From: an uncultured Erythrobacter sp.
GTDB taxonomy: Bacteria > Pseudomonadota > Alphaproteobacteria > Sphingomonadales > Sphingomonadaceae
NCBI RefSeq assembly: GCF_947497915.1
Contig: NZ_CANMIJ010000001.1
Location: 1,547,611 to 1,611,610 of the forward strand
DNA length: 64,000 bases
Direction of reading: 5' to 3'
Under the pieces are notes generated by a model, which had not been told where the DNA came from, ran no database searches, and saw only the letters and a list, made by a program, of their open reading frames with translations. Position numbers and translations under genes: made by a program. Positions 17,362 through 25,483 of the stretch are shown here, in pieces; the first letter of the stretch is position 1; each line of letters begins with the position of its first letter.

Positions 17362-17964
17362 TTACTTGGTCATCCGCACCAGCCGCTCTCCCAAAGCGAC
17401 GCGGGCGGCCATAACATCGGTTTTAGCATCGACAAGCAAGTACTGCCCGATTGGCTTGTGGAGATTTCGGAACGCTTCGATCTGCGTATCGAGATCGCCG
17501 TCCATATCCGGCTTTGCCCCGCCATAGCCAAGTTCACGGAGCAGCATCGATTCAAACATCACCATGGCGCCCAGCCAGCCGCGTGCAGAGGGAGCGCTGC
17601 AGATCGCGTTCAGAAGTCCATCGAGTGCCTGATAGAGCGAGGGACAAGGGTAATGTTCGGGCAAAGTGCTGGCCGATAGAGCACAGACCCAAGTGATCGC
17701 GGCAGCGGGCAGCGGCTCTGTCATCCACGGCCCGCGGCTTTCCTCCAGCTCGATCTTGGCGAACGGCAATTGGCTGGCGGATTTCGATCTCAGCTCCAGC
17801 GCGACTTTGTTGCCGGGGATCATAACAGGGCGCATTTGCCGCCCTCGCCCGCCCGCAACATAGCCTGCTACCAGCCCGTGTTCCTCGGTAAGCAGGCGCG
17901 CGATGGCCGCCGTTTCCCCATGCGCCCGGCTCGCGATCAGCAATGCGGGCGCGCTTATATTCAT
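17362..17964 (-). CDS. recO: DNA repair protein RecO
   Basis: 200 residues, shorter than the 230-250 usual for RecO. The N-terminal OB fold reads MNISAPALLIASRAHGETAAIARLLTEEHG and VAGYVAGGRGR, the typical RecO opening. The C-terminal helical part has SLYQALDGLLNAI and LLRELGYG; the zinc-binding Cys cluster seen in some RecO proteins is absent. It loads RecA with RecR in the RecFOR gap-repair path. The ATG overlaps the TGA of the upstream S9 peptidase (ATGA), which fixes the start and implies coupled translation. Confidence 0.9.
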   Translation of the reverse strand: MNISAPALLIASRAHGETAAIARLLTEEHGLVAGYVAGGRGRQMRPVMIPGNKVALELRSKSASQLPFAKIELEESRGPWMTEPLPAAAITWVCALSASTLPEHYPCPSLYQALDGLLNAICSAPSARGWLGAMVMFESMLLRELGYGGAKPDMDGDLDTQIEAFRNLHKPIGQYLLVDAKTDVMAARVALGERLVRMTK

Positions 17965-19949
17965 TCGGTTTCGGTAACGCCCAGCTTCTCTTCGATGAAC
18001 TCCGCCTGTTTGCGGAAATAGAACAGGCGGTTCGATAGTTTGCGCCAACCGTGCCCTTCGTCAGGGATGCGGATGAATGGAGCCTCGACGCCGTTTGCTC
18101 GCAGCGTCTTCACCATCACTTCGGTTTCATAGATGTCGATGCGCGGGTCCATCACGCCGTGCGAATAGAGCACCGGCACGGTAATCTGATCGGCTTTGCG
18201 GATCGGCGAATTGACCGTGTAATATTCGCGCCACTTGTCCTCGGTAATGTCGCCATATTCGATTCTATCAGCGGCTTTTAGGGCTGGTGAGGCAATCTCC
18301 AGCGCGGTGACCCAATCGGCCACTCCGAACAATGATACGCCAGCGGCAAATTCGCCGGGAAATTCAGCTAGCACCGCATTAACAGCATATCCTCCGTAAG
18401 AGCCGCCCATCACAGCCGCGCGGTCGCCATCGATCAGACCATCGGCGGCGAGCGCGTTCTTAAGATCGACCAGATCGCGCACCGAATCCAGTCGGTTCTC
18501 TCGGTCATCCAGCGTGGAATATGTGCGCCCCAGCCCCGTGCTGCCGCGAACATTGGGTTCAAAAACTGCAACCCCGCGCGCCGCATGATATTGCGCGATT
18601 GGGTCGAAATTCGCCTGAGATTGACCGGACGGCCCGCCATGGACTGAGAACACAACCGGCGGCGCATCCTCGCCCTTGCTGGCACCCTGCGGCAGGTAGA
18701 GCAGCCCTTGCAGCTCAATCCCGTCACGCGCTGTGTAGCGAACGACTTTCGGACGGATCAGGCGGCCTTCATCCAATCCGGCGAGATTGGCGGCAAACAC
18801 TTTGCTGCCCGCGCCAGTGGCTGGGTCAATCATCCATATCTCGCCCGGCGTTTTCCAGCCATTGACCCGCACCATCAACATCGGTGCATCGTCGCCTTCG
18901 CAATCGAGGCTGAACGTGCCCTCTGGCAGAGCCTCTACGGGGACTTCATCGCCGGACACATTGTTGCGGATAAACAGCCGGTCAAACCCATCGTGGTTCT
19001 CAGTATAGGCAATAATCGTATCGCCCGCGCCGCACAGCTCGATATTCTCAACATCGGCTTCTGGTTCAAATGCGGCCGCAACTTTGCCCTCAGCAACATC
19101 ATAGCGCGAGAGTGCGGCAAATTCGCGGTCTTTGTTGGTAGAGAAATAGACTTTGCTGGAATCTTCCGCCCACTCAAACCCGCCAATCGTATGGCTGGCG
19201 CGGTCTTCAACCGGCGGTTTGGAGATGGTTGTCATCTCTTTGGTAGCCAGATCGAGCAGGTAAAGGTTGTTGGCATCCTCGCCCACAGTCTCTGTCACCA
19301 GCGCATGTTTGCCATCGGGTGAGATGGATACAGGGGACAAACCCAGCTCGCTTTCCACGATCAGCTCGCTCGTCCCGTCCATCGTGCCGCGATAGATGTC
19401 GAACACGCCCGCGCCGCGCGCGGTAGAGGCGTAAACAAAGCTGCCATCTGCGGCGAAATCGCCAAAGCGGCGGAAATCGCCCCGTGCGGCGGGAAGCACT
19501 TCGGTTTCAGACTTACCATCCGGTGTTAGCGCGAAGTATCCCGGCTGTTCATTGCCGTCGCGGTCTGCGGCGTAAAACAGGCTTGACCCATCCGGCGTCC
19601 AGATCGGCGCGAACACGCCCGTTTCAAACGTAATCTGCTGCGGTTGACCGCCAGTGGCAGGCATAACCCAAATCTCGCTCTCGCCCGTCACATTGCGCGC
19701 AAATGCGATTGTTTTGCCATCGGGAGAGAGGTTCGCAGCGCCCGCTCCATTCGCGAGAAGATAGCGCGCAATGTCAGCCGGATACTCGCCTGCACGGCCA
19801 ATCGTCACATCGCCGCCATCCGGCTCCATCGCTTCAATAGATAGATCAGCGCCCTTGGCCCCGCCAAAGCTTTCCGCGTCATCCTGAGCGAGGGCGGCGG
19901 CGGGAATTGCGGCAAGTGCGGTTGCAGCGAGCAGGGTTGTGCGGATCAT
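17961..19949 (-). CDS. S9 family peptidase (dipeptidyl/acylaminoacyl peptidase), secreted
   Basis: 662 residues. Signal peptide MIRTTLLAATALAAIPAAALA (cleavage near 21). Repeated TolB/WD-like segments (LSPDGKTIAFARN, WTPDGSSLFYAADRDG, ISPDGKHALV) build a propeller to about residue 390; the hydrolase domain follows. Triad: Ser517 in GGSYGGYA, Asp601 in HGVMDPR, His633 in DEGHGW. It belongs to a different S9 branch from the tandem pair at 3.5-7.7 kb (ending EGHGWRKLSNRLFYF). Probable periplasmic oligopeptide breakdown. Its stop codon overlaps the recO start. Confidence 0.94.
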   Translation of the reverse strand: MIRTTLLAATALAAIPAAALAQDDAESFGGAKGADLSIEAMEPDGGDVTIGRAGEYPADIARYLLANGAGAANLSPDGKTIAFARNVTGESEIWVMPATGGQPQQITFETGVFAPIWTPDGSSLFYAADRDGNEQPGYFALTPDGKSETEVLPAARGDFRRFGDFAADGSFVYASTARGAGVFDIYRGTMDGTSELIVESELGLSPVSISPDGKHALVTETVGEDANNLYLLDLATKEMTTISKPPVEDRASHTIGGFEWAEDSSKVYFSTNKDREFAALSRYDVAEGKVAAAFEPEADVENIELCGAGDTIIAYTENHDGFDRLFIRNNVSGDEVPVEALPEGTFSLDCEGDDAPMLMVRVNGWKTPGEIWMIDPATGAGSKVFAANLAGLDEGRLIRPKVVRYTARDGIELQGLLYLPQGASKGEDAPPVVFSVHGGPSGQSQANFDPIAQYHAARGVAVFEPNVRGSTGLGRTYSTLDDRENRLDSVRDLVDLKNALAADGLIDGDRAAVMGGSYGGYAVNAVLAEFPGEFAAGVSLFGVADWVTALEIASPALKAADRIEYGDITEDKWREYYTVNSPIRKADQITVPVLYSHGVMDPRIDIYETEVMVKTLRANGVEAPFIRIPDEGHGWRKLSNRLFYFRKQAEFIEEKLGVTETE

Positions 19950-20051
19950 AGATACCTCAAGGCTGAGCGTTTGCGTTGTGCAAACAGCCTAAAGGATCAG
20001 AGGGGGAGTGCAATCCTGCGCTCGCAGGAAAAGCGGGCTTACTTGCCCCGC

Positions 20052-20300
20052 TTACTTGCCAATCTTGGCTTCGAGCTCGGCGACTTTCGCTTCGAGAGCG
20101 TCGGCCTGTTCGCGGGCCTTTTGAGCCATCGCTTTAACCGTGTCGAACTCTTCGCGGCTGACAAAATCCATCCCGCCCATCGCTTCACGCATGCGCTCAC
20201 GCGCGCCTTCGCGGGCTTCGCGAGTCATGCCGGCCATGGTGCCAGCGGCGCTGTTTGCGAGTTTGACGAAGTCGGCGATGATCGGATTTTCACTTTGCAT
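20052..20300 (-). CDS. ubiK: UbiK family accessory factor (BMFP domain)
   Basis: 82 residues: N-terminal helix ENPIIADFVKLANSAAGTMAGM, then GMDFVSREEFDTVKAMAQKAREQADALEAKVAELE, a C-terminal coiled coil. This is the membrane-fusogenic/UbiK pattern; in E. coli UbiK forms a trimer with the lipid-binding UbiJ and supports the aerobic ubiquinone biosynthesis complex. No other ubi gene is near. It follows tspO on the same strand. Confidence 0.88.
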   Translation of the reverse strand: MQSENPIIADFVKLANSAAGTMAGMTREAREGARERMREAMGGMDFVSREEFDTVKAMAQKAREQADALEAKVAELEAKIGK

Positions 20301-20332
20301 AGGCGCTATTTGGTGAAGGTCGCAGGCTTTGT

Positions 20333-20881
20333 CTAGAGTGTAACGCGCTCAACTGCGCCGGTTTCTTCGGTAACCCCGCCGCTGGGGTTTTCCGCGATAA
20401 ATTGATAATTCAGCACACCAGCGAAAATGCCCCAGCACAAATACGGCACCAGCAGCAATGCTGCGGCTTTGCGGACCCTCCAGAACAGCACGATAACGCC
20501 GATCAAAGTGACGACCACATATCCCATCACCGCAAGCCCGGCGGTCATATTCTGCATGCCGAAAAACACTGGCGTCCAGGCAAGGTTTCCAATGAAATGC
20601 AGGGCAAAAACGATAATCGCGAGACGGCGGCCATAGGCGCCCCATGCGCTGACAACCATTGCCAGAGAAAACCCGATCATCACGTAAAGCACGCTCCAAA
20701 CGATGCCGAACACCGCAGGCGGCGGGAAGATCGCAGGCTTCGTCAGACCTTGAAACCAGGCCGTGTTCGGTCCGCCAATTTGTCCTGCCATAAAGCCAAG
20801 CAAGACGATCAGCGGCACCAAAAACAGCGACCAGCGCAGCAAACTTGCGCGCAACTGCGACTTCGAAGCCAGAATGTTCAT
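20333..20881 (-). CDS. tspO: TspO/MBR family tryptophan-rich sensory protein
   Basis: 182 residues with five TM segments. Family landmarks are WFQGLTKPAIFPPPAVFGIVW in the first half, ALHFIGNLAWTPVFFG, and PYLCWGIFAGVLNYQF near the end. TspO proteins sit in the membrane, bind porphyrins or cholesterol-like ligands, and in Rhodobacter modulate pigment gene expression in response to oxygen. The ATG at 20881 has AGGAGAACG upstream and is preferred over the longer frame to 20926. The C-terminal tail (about 20 residues) is longer than usual. Confidence 0.92.
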   Translation of the reverse strand: MNILASKSQLRASLLRWSLFLVPLIVLLGFMAGQIGGPNTAWFQGLTKPAIFPPPAVFGIVWSVLYVMIGFSLAMVVSAWGAYGRRLAIIVFALHFIGNLAWTPVFFGMQNMTAGLAVMGYVVVTLIGVIVLFWRVRKAAALLLVPYLCWGIFAGVLNYQFIAENPSGGVTEETGAVERVTL

Positions 20882-21214
20882 TCGTTCTCCTGCTGTGAAA
20901 GCCAGAGCGAGCGGGATGCGCTGCACCTGTTAGCAAACAGCGATTCGTACGCCCCTGCTATGGCGCGCATCGATACAAAGGTGCAGGTGCAGCGCCAGTT
21001 TTCCCACAGGTCGAATTGTCATTACTGGCGCAATTCAGCGGTTTTTGCCGGTTTTGCGATGAGATGAATTTAAAGACTCGTGCCTTTTCCAACCATTGTG
21101 ATAGCTTCGCCACATTCTTGCCGTGATTCGGGACGCACTGCGGCGAGAGCGTATTCATTTGCGCGTCCCAGCCGTATTCAGGGTTCAATGGGATCCGATT
21201 AGGGGAACGATATT

Positions 21215-21466
21215 ATGAAAAAGACAAACTTTGCATCGATGCTGGCAGTTGCTGGCGGACTCGCTGTTGCTACTGCTGCTTGCTCAGCTCCTGCTGAAGA
21301 AGCTGCAGATACAGCTGCTGACGAAACCGCAATGAGCGCATGCGCTGCTGCTGAAGAAGTAGCATGTGCTGCTTGTGAAGCTGCTGACGAAGTTGCTTGT
21401 GCCGCAGAAGGCTGCTGTGCAGCTGCTTGCTGTGCAGCTGAAGGTTGCTGTGCTGCTGCCGAGTAA
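21215..21466 (+). CDS. Cys/Ala-rich small exported protein, unknown family
   Basis: 83 residues. N-terminal signal-like segment (MKKTNFASMLAVAGGLAVAT) ending in AACSAP, which resembles but does not fit a standard lipobox well (Thr at -3). The mature part is almost only Ala, Glu, Asp and Cys: 11 cysteines, including three CC pairs in repeated AAEGCC/AAACC units. RBS AGGGGA precedes the ATG, and a strong intrinsic terminator follows at 21502, so it is a monocistronic, probably well expressed gene. The acidic-cysteine composition suggests metal binding or redox/thiol scavenging at the cell surface, which is inference only. I do not recognise a named family. Confidence 0.8.
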   Translation: MKKTNFASMLAVAGGLAVATAACSAPAEEAADTAADETAMSACAAAEEVACAACEAADEVACAAEGCCAAACCAAEGCCAAAE

Positions 21467-21501
21467 TCGGTAACCCAGCACGCAATTTTTGCGTATAGCT
21501 T

Positions 21502-21542
21502 ACGGCCAGTGGCAACTAAGGTTGCCGCTGGCCGTTTTGCTT
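21502..21542 (+). terminator. strong intrinsic terminator
   Basis: Stem ACGGCCAGTGGCAAC (21502-21516) pairs with GTTGCCGCTGGCCGT (21521-21535) with one G-T wobble and a 4-nt loop, followed by TTTGCTTT. It ends the Cys-rich gene. Confidence 0.88.
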
Positions 21543-21556
21543 TATAAGTCAGAGCC

Positions 21557-22210
21557 ATGAACCAGACCGAAGCCGCACACACTGTAATTGAAACCATCAC
21601 TCAGATGGCGCAGGAACAGCGCCCGCTCATGCTGCGCGTTGTGCCAGAAGATGAAGTGAATTTCTGGAAGCACTATCCAGAAAAAGACGCGCGCGACAAA
21701 CATTGCAAATCGCGCTGGTATTATCATGTGCACGCCGCTGGAAAGCGCGACGCGGATGAGCACGGGCATTTCCACCTATTTCTCCACCGCACGCAATTGC
21801 CCACGGGCGAAGTTCCGAAAGTCATGCCCCCGCAAGGCGAGGATGCGAAAGCGCATGTCACCCATTTGATCGGCCTGTCGATCAACACAGTCGGCATTCC
21901 GCGCAGCTGGTTCACCGTAAACCGGTACGTGACAAACGAATTTCTTTTCCCTGCCGATGTGATGATCGATCACCTGCCAGACTTTAATGTCGATCACACT
22001 GCGGAGGACGACCTCGTCAACCGCTTCGTAACCGCGATGGTGGCGCTGTACCGCGACGAAATCGCCGAACTCTTGCAACAGCGCGATGCAAAGCAGGCCG
22101 AACTGGTGGCCGAGCATGGCGATGCAGCTTACGAGAAAGAGAGCGGTATCGAAGTGCTTTCGCAAATCCCGATTGATCTGGATGCGAAGATTTCGGCGCT
22201 AGACTTGTAA
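21557..22210 (+). CDS. conserved hypothetical protein, DUF6969-like
   Basis: 217 residues, no signal or TM segment. Contains HCKSRWYYHVHAAG and HGHFHLFLH (His-rich), then HVTHLIGLSINTVGIPRSWF followed by TVNRYVTNEFLFPAD, which resembles the DUF6969 consensus of a histidine-rich N-terminal half and an NRWVT-like motif. The C-terminal 60 residues are a charged helix. Function unknown; the His cluster might bind metal. It starts 15 bp after the terminator of the preceding gene, so its promoter must overlap that region or readthrough supplies it. It converges with tlyA. Confidence 0.72.
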   Translation: MNQTEAAHTVIETITQMAQEQRPLMLRVVPEDEVNFWKHYPEKDARDKHCKSRWYYHVHAAGKRDADEHGHFHLFLHRTQLPTGEVPKVMPPQGEDAKAHVTHLIGLSINTVGIPRSWFTVNRYVTNEFLFPADVMIDHLPDFNVDHTAEDDLVNRFVTAMVALYRDEIAELLQQRDAKQAELVAEHGDAAYEKESGIEVLSQIPIDLDAKISALDL

Positions 22211-22264
22211 TTTATCTTGTGCGTCCTGCCGGGCTTGCGGGCCTTCGACGCGAGGACAGTGCAG

Positions 22265-23065
22265 CTAACTTCGCACCGCGCTGATCAAGAACTCAACATT
22301 GCCCTGAGGCCCCGTAATCGGGCTTTCGACAATACCTTCAATGTGCCAGCCAAGCCTTTGAAGCCATTCGCGAACTTCATCGCAAACGCGCGTATGAAGT
22401 GCTGGATCGCGGACGACGCCGCCCTTGCCCACTTCTTCGCGCGCCACTTCAAATTGCGGCTTAATCAGGGCCACCAACCGGCATTCGCGCGCCGCCAGTT
22501 CCAGCGGACGTTCGAGCACTTTTGACAGGCTGATAAAGCTCGCATCGCACACCACCCAGCTAACGGGTTTGTCGATCTGATCGGCGGTTAGAATGCGCGC
22601 GCTCGTCTGTTCGTAAACGGTGACGCGGTCATCCTGGCGCAGCTTCCATGCGAGCTGGTTGGTCCCGCTATCAACGGCAAAAACATGGCTCGCCCCTTTG
22701 CTTAGCAAGACATCAGTAAAGCCGCCGGTGGAACTGCCCACATCCATTGCGACAACGCCGCTGGGATCGAGACTGAAATGCTCGATCGCATGGGCAAGCT
22801 TGATGCCGCCCCTGCTGACCCAAGGATGATCGCGCCCGCGCACGTCGAGCACAGCGTCACTGGCCACCTGCTGGCCCGCCTTTTCAACCTTGTTCTCACC
22901 CACAAAGACCACGCCTGCCATGATCAAAGCCTGCGCGCGGGTTCGGCTTTCCACCAGCTCGCGTTCGACCAGCAAATGATCGACGCGCACCTTCTTAGCG
23001 GGCTTTGCGGGCGGCTTTTGAGGCGATTTGCCCGATTTTTTAGAGGATTGGTCGTGTTTGGTCAT
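22265..23065 (-). CDS. tlyA: TlyA family rRNA (cytidine-2'-O)-methyltransferase
   Basis: 266 residues from the ATG at 23065. After a Lys/Pro-rich leader (about 1-25) comes an S4 RNA-binding domain (VRVDHLLVERELVESRTRAQ) and then an FtsJ-like SAM methyltransferase with motif I MDVGSSTGGFTDVLLSKGA and VWVVCDASFISL-like motif IV (residues about 95-260). TlyA methylates 16S and 23S rRNA and affects capreomycin susceptibility in mycobacteria; alphaproteobacterial homologs are usually the same rRNA-modifying type. Start preferred over a longer frame that would overlap the divergent lipoprotein gene. Confidence 0.92.
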   Translation of the reverse strand: MTKHDQSSKKSGKSPQKPPAKPAKKVRVDHLLVERELVESRTRAQALIMAGVVFVGENKVEKAGQQVASDAVLDVRGRDHPWVSRGGIKLAHAIEHFSLDPSGVVAMDVGSSTGGFTDVLLSKGASHVFAVDSGTNQLAWKLRQDDRVTVYEQTSARILTADQIDKPVSWVVCDASFISLSKVLERPLELAARECRLVALIKPQFEVAREEVGKGGVVRDPALHTRVCDEVREWLQRLGWHIEGIVESPITGPQGNVEFLISAVRS

Positions 23066-23099
23066 AGACGCTTCAGCCAATAGCGAGCATTTAAGGCGC

Positions 23100-23681
23100 A
23101 TGAAAGCAATCTACCTCAAAACAGCTGGCGCAATTGCGCTCACCGCCGCCATTGCCGCCTGCATCCCATCTGTCGACGTGCCGTTATTGCCGCCATCCGA
23201 GACGATTGCGACAGCGCCTGCCCCTGCGGCACCCGCGCCCGCCCCCGCTCCCACTGCGGCACCAGTGCCTGTGGTCCAGGAACAGCAATACGCAAATTAT
23301 CTTGATGCGCCGCAGACGCCGGGGACTTGGGTGTATTCCGAAAGGTTTGACGGATCGGTTGCCGAGTTTAAGAACGCTCAACAGACTCTGCTTGCCATCT
23401 GGTGCGACAAAGACACCAGAATGATCGGGATCGACCGGGCATCTTTTGGCCATCTGGCACAAGATCGAATGATGCGCATTTCAACCGAGACGACGGTCCG
23501 CGATCTTCGATCAGTCCACGTAAGAACGGCGACGATGACTGCCGAGCTGTCTCCTACCGATCCGCTGCTAGATGCCATGGCGATCACCAAAGGACGCTTT
23601 GCCGTAGCCATGGAAGGCGAACGCACACTCTACATTCCCGCTTGGGTCGAGGTCACACGCGTAATCGAAGATTGTCGGTAA
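23100..23681 (+). CDS. putative lipoprotein with Pro/Ala-rich linker
   Basis: 193 residues. The signal sequence ends in AAIAAC (Ile at -3), a good lipobox, so Cys21 is probably lipidated. Residues about 22-65 are a Pro/Ala-rich linker; the folded domain (66-193) begins GTWVYSERFDGSVAEF and contains TLLAIWCDKDTRMIGI, which I cannot assign to a named family. The pattern resembles small periplasmic domains seen in Sphingomonadales only. Divergent from tlyA with 34 bp between start codons. Confidence 0.82.
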   Translation: MKAIYLKTAGAIALTAAIAACIPSVDVPLLPPSETIATAPAPAAPAPAPAPTAAPVPVVQEQQYANYLDAPQTPGTWVYSERFDGSVAEFKNAQQTLLAIWCDKDTRMIGIDRASFGHLAQDRMMRISTETTVRDLRSVHVRTATMTAELSPTDPLLDAMAITKGRFAVAMEGERTLYIPAWVEVTRVIEDCR

Positions 23682-23748
23682 GAGATTCGTTTTTCGCTAT
23701 CCACAGCTGCGCCTGTTTTTGCAGGCTAACGTAAGCCGAGAATCAAGA

Positions 23749-23770
23749 CGCCCCGGCGTTTGCCGAGGCG
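23749..23770 (+). terminator. hairpin downstream of the lipoprotein gene
   Basis: CGCCCCGGC (23749-23757) pairs with GCCGAGGCG (23762-23770) with one mismatch and a GTTT loop. No T-run follows, so termination is uncertain. Confidence 0.4.
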
Positions 23771-23949
23771 ATCTATGTGCCCGTCATTTTGAGCGAGCGG
23801 AGAGTATGACGCGGGAAAAGATTTAATCAAGTCTTGTGCACGCCCTCCACATGATTCAGAAATGCAGATGAAGTTGGCGGCGAACGCAAACTTTGGCCCC
23901 CGGTGAAATGGAGAGGTCTTGGCTTTCAAGCGCGAAAGGAGGTGATCCG

Positions 23950-24006
23950 ATGTCTCATGGTTCAGTAGCGAGGTCGGTGAAGATCCCTACGGAGCATATT
24001 CGGTAA
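23950..24006 (+). CDS. candidate 18-residue small ORF with near-ideal Shine-Dalgarno
   Basis: ATG at 23950 followed by 17 codons and TAA: MSHGSVARSVKIPTEHIR. It is preceded at optimal 7-nt spacing by GAAAGGAGGTGATCC, complementary to the 3' end of 16S rRNA over about 15 bases, far stronger than any other RBS in the window. Immediately after come three hairpins and an intrinsic terminator (24058-24093), so a short transcript of roughly 100-200 nt is likely. It could be a translated micropeptide, a leader peptide without a downstream gene, or a regulatory RNA that uses ribosome binding. No promoter was recognised with confidence. Confidence 0.5.
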   Translation: MSHGSVARSVKIPTEHIR

Positions 24007-24051
24007 TTTCCTTACCGAGTAAGGTTTCGTGAGCGGCACTTCCGGCCGCTG
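24001..24051 (+). ncRNA. structured RNA segment following the small ORF
   Basis: Two hairpins in a row: CGGTAA (24001-24006, including the small ORF stop) with TTACCG (24012-24017), and AGCGGC with GCCGCT around 24032-24051. They precede the terminator hairpin. The compact series of stems suggests a structured small transcript; no Rfam family is recognised. Confidence 0.4.
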
Positions 24052-24057
24052 ACCATG

Positions 24058-24093
24058 AAGGGCGGTTTCTCCATCAGGCGAAACCGCCCTTTT
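24058..24093 (+). terminator. intrinsic terminator of the small-ORF transcript
   Basis: AAGGGCGGTTT (24058-24068) pairs perfectly with AAACCGCCCTT (24081-24091), 12-nt loop, followed by TTTT. Confidence 0.82.
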
Positions 24094-24111
24094 GGTATCT
24101 TTATCGTACGC

Positions 24112-24330
24112 ACGCCATCCGGCGTGCGATGTCCTCGCGCCTGCGGCGCTGCGGGCGGGCGGTCGCCCTTGCGGGCCTGTGGCCCGTGCTCCGCAGCTAA
24201 ACCTCAAAATTCGCTCAAGTTCGGCGACGTAAGCGTCGCAAGGCCGACTGGCCGCCCGAGCTAATGCGAGGAAGACAAGCGGGCCGGATGGCCCGCGCCC
24301 GGCGTTTGAGGGCGCAAAACAAAAGACTCC
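24112..24330 (+). repeat. full-length copy of the modular intergenic repeat
   Basis: Contains block 1 (24126-24174), the middle block with GGCCGACTGGCCGCCCGAGC, and block 3 (24276-24324, identical to 15124-15172). With the small-ORF transcript it fills the 690-bp gap between the lipoprotein gene and ilvE. It encodes MARARRLRAQNK in frame with ilvE, a trap for start prediction. Confidence 0.87.
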
Positions 24331-24371
24331 CCGCTTGCTCCATCGCTTCGACCCCATTATCTGCCTCAAGC

Positions 24372-25451
24372 ATGGAATTCACGAAGCTCCCCCACCCTTC
24401 GCCCACGCCCGATGCAGAGCGCGAAGCCGCAATCCTTGATCCCGGTTTTGGCCAGGTATTTACAGATCATATGGTCACAATCGATTTCGATGCTGACAAA
24501 GGCGGTTGGCAAACGCCGGTGATCGGCCCGCGCCAGCCGATCCCGATGGACCCCGCCTCCAGCGTGCTGCACTACGCGCAGGAAATCTTTGAAGGCATGA
24601 AGGCCTTTCCCCATGCCGATGGCGGTCTTTCGCTGTTCCGGCCAGAGGCAAACGCGGCACGTTTCAACGCCAGCGCGCGCCGGATGGCGATGCCCGAAAT
24701 TCCCGAAGAGCTATTTATGGCCGCCGTGCGTGAAGCCGTGACCACGGACGCCAGCTGGATGCCATCGGTCGATGGCGGATCGCTGTATATCCGCCCGTTT
24801 ATGTACGCATCCGAAGCGTTCCTTGGCGTGCGTCCGGCCAAGCAATACAAATTTGTCGTGATCCTCGTATCATCGGGCAACTACTTCAAAAACGGCGTCA
24901 ATCCGGTCAAAATCTGGGTGTCGCAGGACTATGTCCGCGCAGCCCCTGGCGGCACCGGCGCGGCCAAGACAGGCGGCAATTACGCCGCATCGCTCGTCCC
25001 TCAGGCAGAGGCGATTGCCAATGGCTGCGATCAGGTCGTGTTCCTTGATGCGATCGAGAAGAAATGGGTCGAGGAACTGGGCGGCATGAACTTGTTCTTC
25101 ATCCGCACTGACGGCAGCGTCATCACGCCGGAGCTGACCGGCACGATCCTGCCCGGCATCACCCGCAACAGCCTGATCGCGATGCTGCGCGAAGAAGGCC
25201 TCGACGTGCGCGAAGAACCCTATTCGATCCAGCAATGGCGCGAGGAGGCCGAGAACGGCACGCTCTTGGAAACGTTAGCCTGCGGCACCGCAGCAGTTGT
25301 GACACCCGTCGGCACGGTGGCATCGCCAGAGGGCGAGTTCACAATCGGCACCGGCGGCATCGGCCAGATGGCCAACAAAATGCGCGAGCGTCTGGTCGAT
25401 CTGCAACATGGCCGGGTCGACGATAAACACGGCTGGGTCACGCGGGTCTGA
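24372..25451 (+). CDS. ilvE: branched-chain amino acid aminotransferase
   Basis: 359 residues from the ATG at 24372; class IV PLP aminotransferase of the longer (eukaryote-like) BCAT type. Landmarks: HYAQEIFEGMKAF, SLYIRPFMYAS, the PLP lysine in AAKTGGNYAAS, GCDQVVFLDA, MNLFFI, TGTILPGITRNS and ACGTAAVVTPVG. It interconverts Leu/Ile/Val and their 2-oxo acids with 2-oxoglutarate/glutamate in the cytoplasm. A longer open frame to 24264 is repeat-derived and is not used. No other ilv gene is adjacent. The gene stands between the repeat and an accessory HEPN gene. Confidence 0.95.
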   Translation: MEFTKLPHPSPTPDAEREAAILDPGFGQVFTDHMVTIDFDADKGGWQTPVIGPRQPIPMDPASSVLHYAQEIFEGMKAFPHADGGLSLFRPEANAARFNASARRMAMPEIPEELFMAAVREAVTTDASWMPSVDGGSLYIRPFMYASEAFLGVRPAKQYKFVVILVSSGNYFKNGVNPVKIWVSQDYVRAAPGGTGAAKTGGNYAASLVPQAEAIANGCDQVVFLDAIEKKWVEELGGMNLFFIRTDGSVITPELTGTILPGITRNSLIAMLREEGLDVREEPYSIQQWREEAENGTLLETLACGTAAVVTPVGTVASPEGEFTIGTGGIGQMANKMRERLVDLQHGRVDDKHGWVTRV

Positions 25452-25483
25452 ACATATAATTCAGTTTGCTGCCAGTCCGCTAA

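Noticed and set aside
21199-21600. Gln/Ser/Leu-rich open frames opposite the Cys-rich gene
   Set aside because: They result from the repetitive GCT/TGT codons of the plus-strand gene; the plus strand has RBS, signal sequence and terminator.
23726-23929. Open frame of 67 codons on the minus strand between the lipoprotein and the small ORF
   Set aside because: No RBS, no family pattern, and it overlaps a hairpin; treated as noncoding.
23937-23952. Possible 16S rRNA fragment, because the sequence complements the 16S 3' end
   Set aside because: The match is only about 15 bases and is on the complementary strand, so it is a Shine-Dalgarno sequence and not a rRNA gene.
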